Source: Syntrophaceae bacterium UBA6255
GTDB lineage: Bacteria; Desulfobacterota; Syntrophia; Syntrophales; Smithellaceae
Direction: 5' to 3'
NCBI GenBank assembly: GCA_002441205.1
Contig: DJVN01000232.1
Location: 1 to 7,430 of the forward strand
Length of the DNA stretch: 7,430 nt
Shown here: positions 1 through 5,548 of the stretch, in pieces
Layout: the number at the start of each line of letters is the position of its first letter
How positions within the stretch are numbered: the first letter of the stretch is position 1
The notes under the pieces: model-generated
Databases searched by the model: none
What the model was told of the DNA's origin: nothing
What the model saw: only the letters and a program-made list of their open reading frames with translations
Made by a program: the position numbers and the translations under genes

Positions 1-59
1 GCAAAGCGAAGATTGAAGCATTAATCGAACTATCCCGCAAAGCGGTGGAAGTGCACTGA
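1..59 (+). CDS. possible C-terminal tail of an upstream gene (5' end outside window)
   Basis: Reading from base 3 gives an open frame of 18 codons (KAKIEALIELSRKAVEVH) ending in TGA at 57-59. Its Lys/Glu/Ala/Leu composition looks like a helical protein C-terminus. No function can be assigned from so little sequence. The doubt is that bases 26-45 also match a dispersed hairpin repeat (CGAACTATC plus a CCGC/GCGG stem), so either the repeat has entered the end of a real gene or the open frame is accidental. No other signal decides between these. Confidence 0.35.
   Translation, partial: KAKIEALIELSRKAVEVH
26..45. repeat. dispersed hairpin repeat, copy 1
   Basis: The 9-mer CGAACTATC (26-34) is followed by a perfect short hairpin, CCGC (35-38), loop AAA, GCGG (42-45). 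The same 9-mer recurs at 71-79 and 5454-5462, each time followed by a hairpin of different sequence. This copy overlaps the possible upstream gene tail. In addition, ATCCCGC at 32-38 is the exact reverse complement of GCGGGAT at 96-102, so copies 1 and 2 could pair with each other into a longer stem. Confidence 0.55.
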
Positions 60-70
60 AATTTGCAGGA

Positions 71-102
71 CGAACTATCTCCGAAGCGTAGTGGAGCGGG
101 AT
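71..102. repeat. dispersed hairpin repeat, copy 2
   Basis: CGAACTATC (71-79) runs into a hairpin with left arm CTCCG (79-83), loop AAGCGTAG (84-91) and right arm TGGAG (92-96), giving five pairs including one G-T. The loop word GCGTAG (86-91) is shared with copy 3 (5469-5474). The element ends with GCGGGAT, which pairs with copy 1. This looks like a REP-type intergenic palindrome rather than a protein-binding site, because stem sequences differ between copies while the leading 9-mer is fixed. Confidence 0.6.
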
Positions 103-120
103 AAATGCGGGTCTAATTCC

Positions 121-170
121 CCGCCCCTTGAGGCGAAAGTTCCTTTGGATACCCCGCTGATTGCGTCGGG
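121..170. repeat. pair of C/G-rich intergenic hairpins
   Basis: Two small stem-loops lie side by side. The first is CGCC (122-125), a six-base loop, and GGCG (132-135). The second is CCC-CGC (152-157), loop TGATT, GCG (163-165), a TC bulge, and GGG (168-170). No T-run follows either, so they are not convincing intrinsic terminators. From memory, tandem CCCCGC...GCGGGG palindromes are common between genes in Syntrophales-like genomes; I could not check this. Confidence 0.45.
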
Positions 171-192
171 ATTGTTCATTCTTAAATCATCC

Positions 193-221
193 TTGAATTA
201 TAACCTTTTAAATGCTAGAAA
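193..221 (+). promoter_or_regulatory. candidate promoter for the FG-GAP protein gene
   Basis: TTGAAT (193-198) and TAGAAA (216-221) are separated by 17 bases in an A+T-rich stretch just upstream of the gene. Each box matches the sigma70 consensus at four of six positions, so this is only a candidate. Initiation would fall near 228, leaving a leader of about 30 bases that contains the ribosome site AGGAG. Confidence 0.3.
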
Positions 222-257
222 GATTCCCACAAAATAAATACATGCCAGGAGACAAAA

Positions 258-1952
258 ATGCGAAAAGTCTTAATAAATCTATTTTGTCTAACAATAATTT
301 TTTTTTCCGCTGGTTCCCTCTGCGCAAAAGATAAATATATCGTGACCGTTCTTCCTTTTTCTGTTCACAGCGCAGAAAAAATTGATTACATAAAGCATGG
401 CATCGAAGATATGCTCACTTCCCGCATTTCCGCTTCCGACAAAATCAACGTTACAAAGAAAGAAGCTGTTCTTGCGCACTTAAAAAAAGACAAAATAAAA
501 ACAATCACCGCCGACAATGTCCGCAATATCGGCCAAAAGTTGAATTCCGATTATGTTGTCTGGGGAAGCATCACCAAAATCGGCAACAGCCTCAGTATTG
601 ACGGAAAATTGCTGAGTATGGACAAAGCGAAATCCGATATAGGCATGGCCTCTCAATCAGCATCACTTGATGATGTCATACCCAAAATCAACGAATTTTC
701 AGAAAACATCGTAAACAATATTCTGGGCGTCACCACCCCTCCACCAAGCCCGACGCCGGCGGCTGCTGTTACCACGCCGATGCCCTCCGCGTCTCGCGAA
801 TCTCAAATCATAGCCGGCATGAGATCCGGCAGCAAAAAAGCAGGAACCTTTACCGCAGTCATTAATGCTGAATTTATCAATGCCGGAGGTTCATTCAATC
901 AAAAAGGCTTTTGGATGAGCCAAAAAATTTCCACCGAATTCAAGGGAATGGATATAGGAGATGTGAATGGTGATGGATTAAACGAAGTTGTCGCCATAGA
1001 TAAAAATAATGTCTATATCTATCAAAAAACAGAAAAAGAGCTTAAATTATTGGAAAAAATAACGGGGAAATCTTACGATAACTATATTGCTGTTGACGTT
1101 GCCGATATCAATCGAAACAATGTTAATGAAATCATTGTAACGTCTCTAAACGATACCTTGCTCGATTCTTTTGTTTTGGAGTTTAAAGACGGCAAATATG
1201 AAAAAATCGCATCCAATATTCGCTTGTTTCTACGTGTCATTGATACACCGTCCGGAATTCCGTTATTATTAGGACAGGAGCTTGGATTCGGCAAACCTTT
1301 TGACATGCCCATCCATGAAATTATATTTAAAGACGGTGCGTACGTTCTCGACGAAAAGATGAAAATCCCTATCGGCTTATCTATATACGGCCTGAACATT
1401 GATGACGTGGGCATTGGAGGAGGAGAAAAAATACTCGCCCTGGATGAATATGATTATTTATACATTATCGACAAAACGAGCAAATCGCTGGGGTCACTTA
1501 CTTCCATTGGTTTCACAAGTGAAGAACTGATTTGGAGAAGTGACGATGTTTTCGGCGGCAGCAATAACTATATAGAAAATATAGATAAAAAATACCCCGA
1601 TGACAGAGAAAAAAGCGCTTACGTTAATTTACGTGTTCTAACCGCGGATACCAATCAAAACAGTAAAAAAGAAATTATTATCGTCAAGAATTTGTCATCC
1701 GTCGGACGGCTTTTTAAACATTACAAACTGTTCACCGCCAGTGAAATATACAGTTTAGAATGGGATGGTTTGGGAATGTCTGAAAACTGGCGGACGAAAA
1801 AAATCAATGGATACATTGCTGATTATTCTATTAAAGACGTTGATAATGACGGTTACCAGGAAATCGTCCTGGCATTGGTGCAATCCGTTGGATTTACTCT
1901 TCGCGAAAGAAGCGTCCTGGTTGTTTACAAAATTGATACGACTCAACAATAA
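258..1952 (+). CDS. secreted FG-GAP/VCBS-repeat protein with TolB/FlgO-like N-terminal domain
   Basis: This is a predicted exported protein of 564 residues. Residues 1-23 form a signal peptide (RK, a hydrophobic stretch to about 20, then SLCA before KDK). No proper lipobox is seen, because L precedes C22. Residues 26-155 resemble the alpha/beta domain of TolB-N, FlgO or CsgG-type envelope proteins: VTVLPF strand, YIKHGIEDMLTSRI helix, and SDYVVWGSI strand. A Pro/Thr/Ala linker covers 159-178. The C-terminal part has four FG-GAP-like repeats: DVNGDGLNE (235-243) and DVDNDGYQE (527-535) carry the Asp/Asn/Gly calcium-loop pattern, while DINRNNVNE (283-291) and DTNQNSKKE (464-472) are degenerate. 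This predicts a beta-propeller. The start is supported by AGGAG six to seven bases upstream. Substrate and partners are unknown. It appears to be monocistronic, as a tRNA promoter begins right after it. Confidence 0.9.
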   Translation: MRKVLINLFCLTIIFFSAGSLCAKDKYIVTVLPFSVHSAEKIDYIKHGIEDMLTSRISASDKINVTKKEAVLAHLKKDKIKTITADNVRNIGQKLNSDYVVWGSITKIGNSLSIDGKLLSMDKAKSDIGMASQSASLDDVIPKINEFSENIVNNILGVTTPPPSPTPAAAVTTPMPSASRESQIIAGMRSGSKKAGTFTAVINAEFINAGGSFNQKGFWMSQKISTEFKGMDIGDVNGDGLNEVVAIDKNNVYIYQKTEKELKLLEKITGKSYDNYIAVDVADINRNNVNEIIVTSLNDTLLDSFVLEFKDGKYEKIASNIRLFLRVIDTPSGIPLLLGQELGFGKPFDMPIHEIIFKDGAYVLDEKMKIPIGLSIYGLNIDDVGIGGGEKILALDEYDYLYIIDKTSKSLGSLTSIGFTSEELIWRSDDVFGGSNNYIENIDKKYPDDREKSAYVNLRVLTADTNQNSKKEIIIVKNLSSVGRLFKHYKLFTASEIYSLEWDGLGMSENWRTKKINGYIADYSIKDVDNDGYQEIVLALVQSVGFTLRERSVLVVYKIDTTQQ

Positions 1953-1956
1953 TTTA

Positions 1957-1985
1957 TTGACAAATATTTCGCTCTTAGATATATC
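1957..1985 (+). promoter_or_regulatory. promoter for the tRNA gene
   Basis: A perfect -35 box TTGACA (1957-1962) and a -10-like TATATC (1980-1985) have 17-base spacing. The -35 starts 5 bases after the stop codon of the upstream gene. Initiation is expected near 1992, giving a pre-tRNA 5' leader of about 35 bases. Position and spacing fit a dedicated tRNA promoter. Confidence 0.65.
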
Positions 1986-1994
1986 GTGCCACCT

Positions 1995-2013
1995 ATTTCA
2001 AGTTCATTGAAAT
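1995..2013 (+). other. inverted repeat in the pre-tRNA leader
   Basis: ATTTCAA (1995-2001), spacer GTTCA, and TTGAAAT (2007-2013) form a perfect 7-base inverted repeat. It lies between the expected transcription start and the mature tRNA end, so it could fold as a weak hairpin in the leader or serve as a protein site. The shorter half-site pair ATTTCA/TGAAAT also occurs at 3683-3699 upstream of the HEAT gene, but with different half-site spacing, so a common regulator is not established. Confidence 0.4.
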
Positions 2014-2026
2014 TTCTTTAGGAAAA

Positions 2027-2103
2027 GGCGGTGTAGCTCAGTTGGTCAGAGCATACGGCTCATATCCGTAGTGTCCCTGGTTCAAATCCAGGCACCGCCA
2101 CCA
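2027..2103 (+). tRNA. tRNA with CAT anticodon, probably elongator tRNA-Met
   Basis: A complete 77-base cloverleaf is present, with CCA encoded. The acceptor stem is GGCGGTG (2027-2033) with CACCGCC (2093-2099). The D-arm is GCTC/GAGC (2036-2039, 2049-2052). The anticodon stem is TACGG/CCGTA with loop CTCATAT and anticodon CAT at 2061-2063. The variable loop is GTGTC. The T-arm is CCTGG/CCAGG with loop TTCAAAT, followed by discriminator A2100 and CCA. The first acceptor pair is G-C, so it lacks the mismatch of a bacterial initiator tRNA. A CAT anticodon could also belong to tRNA-Ile2, in which C34 becomes lysidine. The GGCTCATATCC arm resembles elongator Met species, but this is not proof. No clear hairpin terminator follows; only the T-rich stretch around 2124-2144 does. 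Confidence 0.95.
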
Positions 2104-2122
2104 TGAACCAACTTTCCTGCCT

Positions 2123-3655
2123 TTATATTCTTTTTATTTTTGCCAAGGCTCTGCTGGCCGCGTTTTTGACATCGTCAGGATAAGCTTTTATGCCTAAAAA
2201 CGATCTTGACTCGGCAATTTCCGTCAGAACGGGTATTGCTTCAGACGAACCGATTACCCCTAAAGCGCTACAAATTTTTTCCTGCAAAGCAATCTGCTCA
2301 TCCTTAGTTAAGGAAGACTTGCTTTTGAGCATATCAATGAGATCAGGAACAGCCTCATAATATTTTATTTTACCCAACGTTTCGATAATATTAACAGCCA
2401 ATTCATGCTCCACCTGTTGTAAAACCGACAGAAGCAATGGTCCTCTCTTGTTCCCTCCGATCTGATGTATGCTTTTTAGCGCTTCAATACGAACACGTCT
2501 GTCGTTATGAAGCAAAAGAGGCCTCAGGATATCAGCGCTGGAATAATTGCCAATACGCCCCAATATGTACGCCATATTGCGCAGATAATACCATGGGGCG
2601 TTCATATTAATACTTTCTTTGATCGCGGGGATAGCTCTTTCTCCCAGCTCTTGAATAATATGAATAATTCTTATTCGTTCCTTGCTGTCATTCGCATCAC
2701 GAACGCTATCAAGTAATTTTTTCATTATCATTTCGCCAAACCCAAAGAATATCTGAAATGCCTCAGTTGTTTTATTCTTCTCGTTGATGTCAATCTCATT
2801 AAATAAAATATTAATGTTTTGCTCTGATGCCAGATTCTGAAGAACCTCCATGGAAATTTGACGAATCTCTTCATTTTTTCTCAATATACCGGTGTTGATT
2901 TTACCAAAGACATCTATCACCGGGTTTGCCTCCGCGAAGAGCTTATATTTAATGAAATCTTCAATAAGTTTTTGCAATGTAAGGCAGATACTTTTGTATG
3001 CCGGAGTGACGGTATTTTCACTCTCGAGCCATTGAACCACCTGCCGCACTGATTTCTTGATCAATTCTCTTTGTTCTTCTGAAAAGAAAGATTCAATAGT
3101 GCCTTCCATCTCGCTCAGGCGATTTAATGCTTTGTTAATGTCGGCAATATTCTCGGCAATAAGATTCTCATCAATCATTATATCAGAAATGCTTTCCTGA
3201 TCCTTCCCGACAGGCATGGAAGCTTGATCACACAATTGTGGTTGTGCCATTTTAGTTTCCGCTGCTAAATCGGTCAAGAGTGCTTCTTTTAATTCAACCG
3301 GGCTGCTTGGGGGAGCGAGGTTGATGACGATATGCAATTCGTCTTTCCCCATATTTTTATCGACAGAGACATCCTTAATCTCTAATCCTTGAAGTAAATC
3401 AAATAGATACGGTATAATAATTTTTTCATTTTCTTCCTGATTGTATACTTGTCCTTCCAACACCTTGTTTCTTTCCAATTCCGCAGAAAAAGCAGGATCC
3501 TCCCGTCGAACTTTTTCCAATAAACAAGAATAAAGTGTTTCGATGGAACGCATAATCGAAGGATTGACATCGGGACATATTTGAGTATTCTTCATTGATG
3601 CAAGTAATTGCAGGAGTGTGGAAATAGCTTTTATTTGTAAATTTTTAGCCGCCAT
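2123..3655 (-). CDS. cytoplasmic HEAT-repeat protein
   Basis: The product is 510 residues long with no signal peptide or membrane segment. Residues 1-115 form an N-terminal alpha/beta module (ISTLLQLLASMKNTQICPDVN, then LFDLLQGLEIKDVSV). It resembles, from memory, N-terminal modules in deltaproteobacterial HEAT-type hypothetical proteins that read 'LYPPGHP' at the CPDVN position. Residues 116-165 look like a poorly structured linker. Residues 165-320 are helical and acidic/basic mixed. From about 325 to the end there are HEAT/PBS-like helical pairs, clearest at 355-370 (YYLRNMAYILGRIGN), 386-400 (RRVRIEALKSIHQIG), 416-443 and 458-481 (EKICSALGVIGSSEAIPVLTEIAE). Such solenoids are protein-binding scaffolds. 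No catalytic motif is visible and the partner is unknown. The ATG start has GGGAGG four bases upstream. It runs divergently from the small membrane protein gene and converges on the tRNA. Confidence 0.9.
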   Translation of the reverse strand: MAAKNLQIKAISTLLQLLASMKNTQICPDVNPSIMRSIETLYSCLLEKVRREDPAFSAELERNKVLEGQVYNQEENEKIIIPYLFDLLQGLEIKDVSVDKNMGKDELHIVINLAPPSSPVELKEALLTDLAAETKMAQPQLCDQASMPVGKDQESISDIMIDENLIAENIADINKALNRLSEMEGTIESFFSEEQRELIKKSVRQVVQWLESENTVTPAYKSICLTLQKLIEDFIKYKLFAEANPVIDVFGKINTGILRKNEEIRQISMEVLQNLASEQNINILFNEIDINEKNKTTEAFQIFFGFGEMIMKKLLDSVRDANDSKERIRIIHIIQELGERAIPAIKESINMNAPWYYLRNMAYILGRIGNYSSADILRPLLLHNDRRVRIEALKSIHQIGGNKRGPLLLSVLQQVEHELAVNIIETLGKIKYYEAVPDLIDMLKSKSSLTKDEQIALQEKICSALGVIGSSEAIPVLTEIAESRSFLGIKAYPDDVKNAASRALAKIKRI

Positions 3656-3694
3656 TTTTCCTCCCGATATGCATGCTTTTTCATTTCAAATAAT

Positions 3695-3723
3695 GAAATA
3701 CATTGAGGATTCAATATTATCAA
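3695..3723 (-). promoter_or_regulatory. candidate promoter of the HEAT-repeat gene
   Basis: On the minus strand TTGATA (3723-3718, five of six consensus matches) is followed after 17 bases by TATTTC (3700-3695, weak). Initiation would lie near 3688, about 30 bases upstream of the ATG. The region is very A+T-rich, so chance matches are likely. The -35 box falls inside the inverted repeat at 3712-3732. Confidence 0.35.
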
Positions 3724-3732
3724 CAAATATTG
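3712..3732. promoter_or_regulatory. operator-like inverted repeat upstream of the HEAT gene
   Basis: CAATATT (3712-3718), spacer ATCAACA, and AATATTG (3726-3732) form a perfect 7-base inverted repeat with half-site centres 14 bases apart. It covers the candidate -35 box of the HEAT gene, the usual position for a repressor site. A second perfect palindrome, ATTTCA-AATAA-TGAAAT (3683-3699), overlaps the candidate -10. Both are A+T-only or nearly so, and no regulator gene is adjacent, so the assignment is tentative. Confidence 0.35.
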
Positions 3733-3928
3733 TTAAATTACTTTTTTTAATTAATAACATTTTAATTTACTTAACGCAACCGGATGATTTGAATCTCTGC
3801 TTCTGCTGTCATCCATGTGAGACTATTTTTTTCTTTATAATTGAATAAAAAATTGCTAGTATCATCAACAAATCAACAGGCAAAGCCAAGTTAAGAAGTA
3901 TAAACTTTTAAAAACAGGAGCTAAAACA

Positions 3929-4123
3929 ATGAAGATTTTATCTTATGTTTTTTCGGCAATTGGCGTTCTGCTAATGATCGGCGCATTCGCTGGAAGATTC
4001 ATTGATGCCCGGACAGTTTTGGGATGCATAATACCAGGGGGAATATCAGCATCATCCGCCATGATAGGTGCTGACACTTTTCTGCTTCTGGCTATACTGG
4101 CTTACTTGTATAAAAAAGACTAA
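3929..4123 (+). CDS. small two-helix membrane protein
   Basis: The product has 64 residues and I do not recognise its family. Residues 3-22 (ILSYVFSAIGVLLMIGAFAG) form a first hydrophobic helix. A short polar loop, RFIDAR, follows, then a Gly/Ser/Ile-rich segment (31-47). A second helix lies at about 48-61 (ADTFLLLAILAYLY), and the protein ends in KKD. The positive C-terminal tail suggests a cytosolic C-terminus. The ATG has a strong AGGAG eight bases upstream (3917-3921), which supports a real gene despite its size. It stands alone between the HEAT gene (divergent) and the nucleotidyltransferase, which has its own promoter. It does not look like a RiPP precursor: there is no leader/core layout, only membrane segments. 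Function unknown. Confidence 0.75.
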   Translation: MKILSYVFSAIGVLLMIGAFAGRFIDARTVLGCIIPGGISASSAMIGADTFLLLAILAYLYKKD

Positions 4124-4163
4124 ATAGATTTTTTGAGACCAGCGAAGCAACGCGAAGCCCTAC

Positions 4164-4192
4164 TTGACAAATGACTGAAAACTAAATTTTAT
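4164..4192 (+). promoter_or_regulatory. promoter of the nucleotidyltransferase gene
   Basis: A perfect TTGACA (4164-4169) and TTTTAT (4187-4192, four of six matches) have 17-base spacing. Initiation near 4199 would give a leader of about 43 bases with ribosome site AAGGA. A direct repeat GCGAAGC lies just upstream (4142-4148, 4152-4158). This separates the gene transcriptionally from the small membrane protein. Confidence 0.55.
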
Positions 4193-4241
4193 CCCTATCA
4201 AATTCTTCATCAATCCAGAATTTGGTAATGAAGGATTATCC

Positions 4242-5357
4242 GTGAAATCTCTACTGGCAGAAATTCTGTCTCCTTTTCCTGTTTCTCACCTCTCTATAAG
4301 CAGCGCTGAATTTCCCCGGTGCCTCGATCTTGCGCGCCTTCACGGTGTGGAAATGCTTTTCTATAACAGGTTGAAGAAACACCATGGCGGATCAAATCCC
4401 TTCATTGATGCCTATCTAAAAAAAAACGAAAATGCATTTCTGTTTAGCGTGGCCAGATCAATGCGTCATGAGGTTATTGAAAAGGATGTGGTCACTGCCC
4501 TTGTAACACAGCGTGTTCCCGCGTGTATCATCAAAGGGAATCAAATCGCCCGCACTATTTATGAAGATCCCAACTGCAGAGGGTCTGCTGATATTGACGT
4601 GCTCATCCGGACAACAGATCTGACGGACGCCGACAGAATTATTACTGCGATGGGATTCACGAGTGAGAATATCCTGCCCCTGCCTTTCTGCATCGGCCGG
4701 TTGCACCATATTGCCTACAGCAATATTAAAAACAACATCCTGCTGGAACTGCATTGGGATTTCGGCTATCCGTCATACTTTAATTTGACACCGGATGAAA
4801 TATGGAAAGGCGTAATCGGCAGCGAAGCGAAAGACTATTCATTAACACCTGAAACCATGGTTATCATGCTCTTGACCCATCATTTCCGGCACGGCTTCCG
4901 GGAAATTAAAATTCTGGTGGATATCCTCTGGACCCTTTACAGATACGACAGCATCATCCACTGGGGAAATTTTACCCAACAATTGATAAAATACGGCCTT
5001 GTTAAAACGACTGCCATCATTCTGACTCAGTTGGACGACCTTTGGCATTTAAATGAAGGCCCCCTGCAATCCTTCAAGATTCTCCGTGAACAGATCACCT
5101 CTCTACCGGTTCATCCATCAAAATTTTTATTGCGGTATTTTAAAATAGATATTGACCACCCATCACATAAATCAACCGATATGCAGGTGGCGAAACTCGC
5201 ACTCGACAGGACATCAAATATCTTTTATGCATTTGTTAAGATATTTTTTCCAAGACCGCGGGATATAAAATCTTTTTATCCCGGAAGCAAAGCCTGGATG
5301 CTCCCTTTCAACTATCTTCGTTTCTTCTGTTGGCGGGTAACCAAGTGGCGAGTTTAG
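4242..5357 (+). CDS. nucleotidyltransferase-fold family protein (NTP_transf_5 type)
   Basis: The product has 371 residues and matches the uncharacterised nucleotidyltransferase family often annotated NTP_transf_5. The core shows CIIKGNQIARTIYEDP (95-110), then RGSADIDVLI (113-122), whose D117 and D119 form the D-x-D metal pair of the polymerase-beta fold. ELHWDF follows at 169-174, then a His-rich helix LLTHHFRH (210-217), and a helical C-terminal half ending in FFPRPRDIKSFYPGS (335-349). The conserved Lys98, Arg113, Asp pair and Glu-Leu-His are all present, so it looks intact. The transferred nucleotide and acceptor are unknown for this family. Members occur near exopolysaccharide/exosortase loci and near lasso-peptide-type RiPP loci. 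The start is GTG, chosen because AAGGA lies six bases upstream and the next Met is residue 38. It has its own promoter and converges on the ABC exporter. Confidence 0.88.
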   Translation: MKSLLAEILSPFPVSHLSISSAEFPRCLDLARLHGVEMLFYNRLKKHHGGSNPFIDAYLKKNENAFLFSVARSMRHEVIEKDVVTALVTQRVPACIIKGNQIARTIYEDPNCRGSADIDVLIRTTDLTDADRIITAMGFTSENILPLPFCIGRLHHIAYSNIKNNILLELHWDFGYPSYFNLTPDEIWKGVIGSEAKDYSLTPETMVIMLLTHHFRHGFREIKILVDILWTLYRYDSIIHWGNFTQQLIKYGLVKTTAIILTQLDDLWHLNEGPLQSFKILREQITSLPVHPSKFLLRYFKIDIDHPSHKSTDMQVAKLALDRTSNIFYAFVKIFFPRPRDIKSFYPGSKAWMLPFNYLRFFCWRVTKWRV

Positions 5358-5383
5358 TGAGGACTCGTTGATAATGAGACTCG

Positions 5384-5400
5384 ACGACAACAGGAGTCGT
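5384..5400. other. small stem-loop downstream of the nucleotidyltransferase
   Basis: ACGAC (5384-5388), loop AACAGGA, GTCGT (5396-5400). An alternative larger fold pairs ACTCGTTG (5363-5370) with CAAC (5388-5391) and GAGT (5394-5397) across a two-base bulge. No T-run follows closely, so an intrinsic terminator is not supported. Confidence 0.3.
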
Positions 5401-5453
5401 TAGTCAAATTATACCTTGTGCAGAACGAATGAAATGATGTTCGAAACGTTAGC

Positions 5454-5484
5454 CGAACTATCCTAGGAGCGTAGCGACGCAGGA
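5454..5484. repeat. dispersed hairpin repeat, copy 3
   Basis: CGAACTATC (5454-5462) leads into a two-part hairpin. The outer stem is TCCT (5461-5464) with AGGA (5481-5484), the inner stem is GCGT (5469-5472) with ACGC (5477-5480), the loop is AGCG, and there is a one-sided AGGA bulge at 5465-5468. It shares the 9-mer with copies 1 and 2 and GCGTAG with copy 2, although it lies over 5 kb from them. Confidence 0.65.
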
Positions 5485-5512
5485 GAACATTGAACGTAGA
5501 ACATAGAACTGT
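5485..5512. repeat. degenerate 7-base tandem repeat, GAACNNN x4
   Basis: Four units in perfect 7-base register begin at 5485, 5492, 5499 and 5506: GAACATT, GAACGTA, GAACATA and GAACTGT. The array directly abuts hairpin repeat copy 3 and is followed by a run of six T (5512-5517). It has no credible coding content. Confidence 0.6.
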
Positions 5513-5520
5513 TTTTTCTA

Positions 5521-5548
5521 TCCACCAGTCACCATCAACCATCAACTA
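5521..5548. repeat. degenerate 7-base tandem repeat covering the ABC gene stop codon
   Basis: Four 7-base units start at 5521, 5528, 5535 and 5542. The last two are TCAACCA and TCAACTA, and the first two are diverged (TCCACCA, GTCACCA). The CTA at 5546-5548 within the last unit is the TAG stop codon of the minus-strand ABC gene. The same unit type occurs at 7378-7412 beyond the other end of that gene. Confidence 0.65.

Larger units (their letters stand above)
3656..3928. other. A+T-rich divergent intergenic region
   Basis: This 273-base gap separates two divergently transcribed genes. It holds the ribosome site and candidate promoter of the HEAT gene, two perfect inverted repeats (3683-3699, 3712-3732), and on the plus side a perfect TATAAT (3836-3841) without a recognisable -35 partner, plus TATAAA at 3899-3904. 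The small open frame that crosses it on the plus strand has no ribosome site and low-complexity Ile/Phe/Leu content, so I do not call a gene here. Confidence 0.5.

Noticed and set aside
18..24. Lipoprotein assignment for the FG-GAP protein because of Cys22
   Set aside because: The residue before Cys22 is Leu, not Gly/Ala/Ser, so the lipobox is not satisfied; signal peptidase I cleavage after Ala23 fits better. The span given is in residues of that protein.
1765..2010. 81-codon plus-strand open frame overlapping the end of the FG-GAP gene
   Set aside because: It is out of frame with a clear gene, crosses the tRNA promoter, and shows no domain pattern.
2027..2103. tRNA 3' end as a phage or island attachment site
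   Set aside because: No integrase and no second copy of the tRNA 3' end occurs in the window.
3618..3848. 76-codon plus-strand open frame overlapping the start of the HEAT gene
   Set aside because: It is antisense to the HEAT gene start in an A+T-rich region, with no ribosome site and low-complexity hydrophobic content.
5461..5517. Hairpin copy 3 with the T-run at 5512-5517 as an intrinsic terminator for the nucleotidyltransferase gene
   Set aside because: About 27 bases separate the stem from the T-run, too far for an intrinsic terminator.
5354..5545. 63-codon minus-strand open frame directly in frame after the ABC stop codon, a possible RiPP precursor or read-through extension
   Set aside because: It is built largely from the 7-base repeats and hairpin copy 3, has no ribosome site, and its Arg/Ser/Cys-rich translation lacks a leader/core layout.
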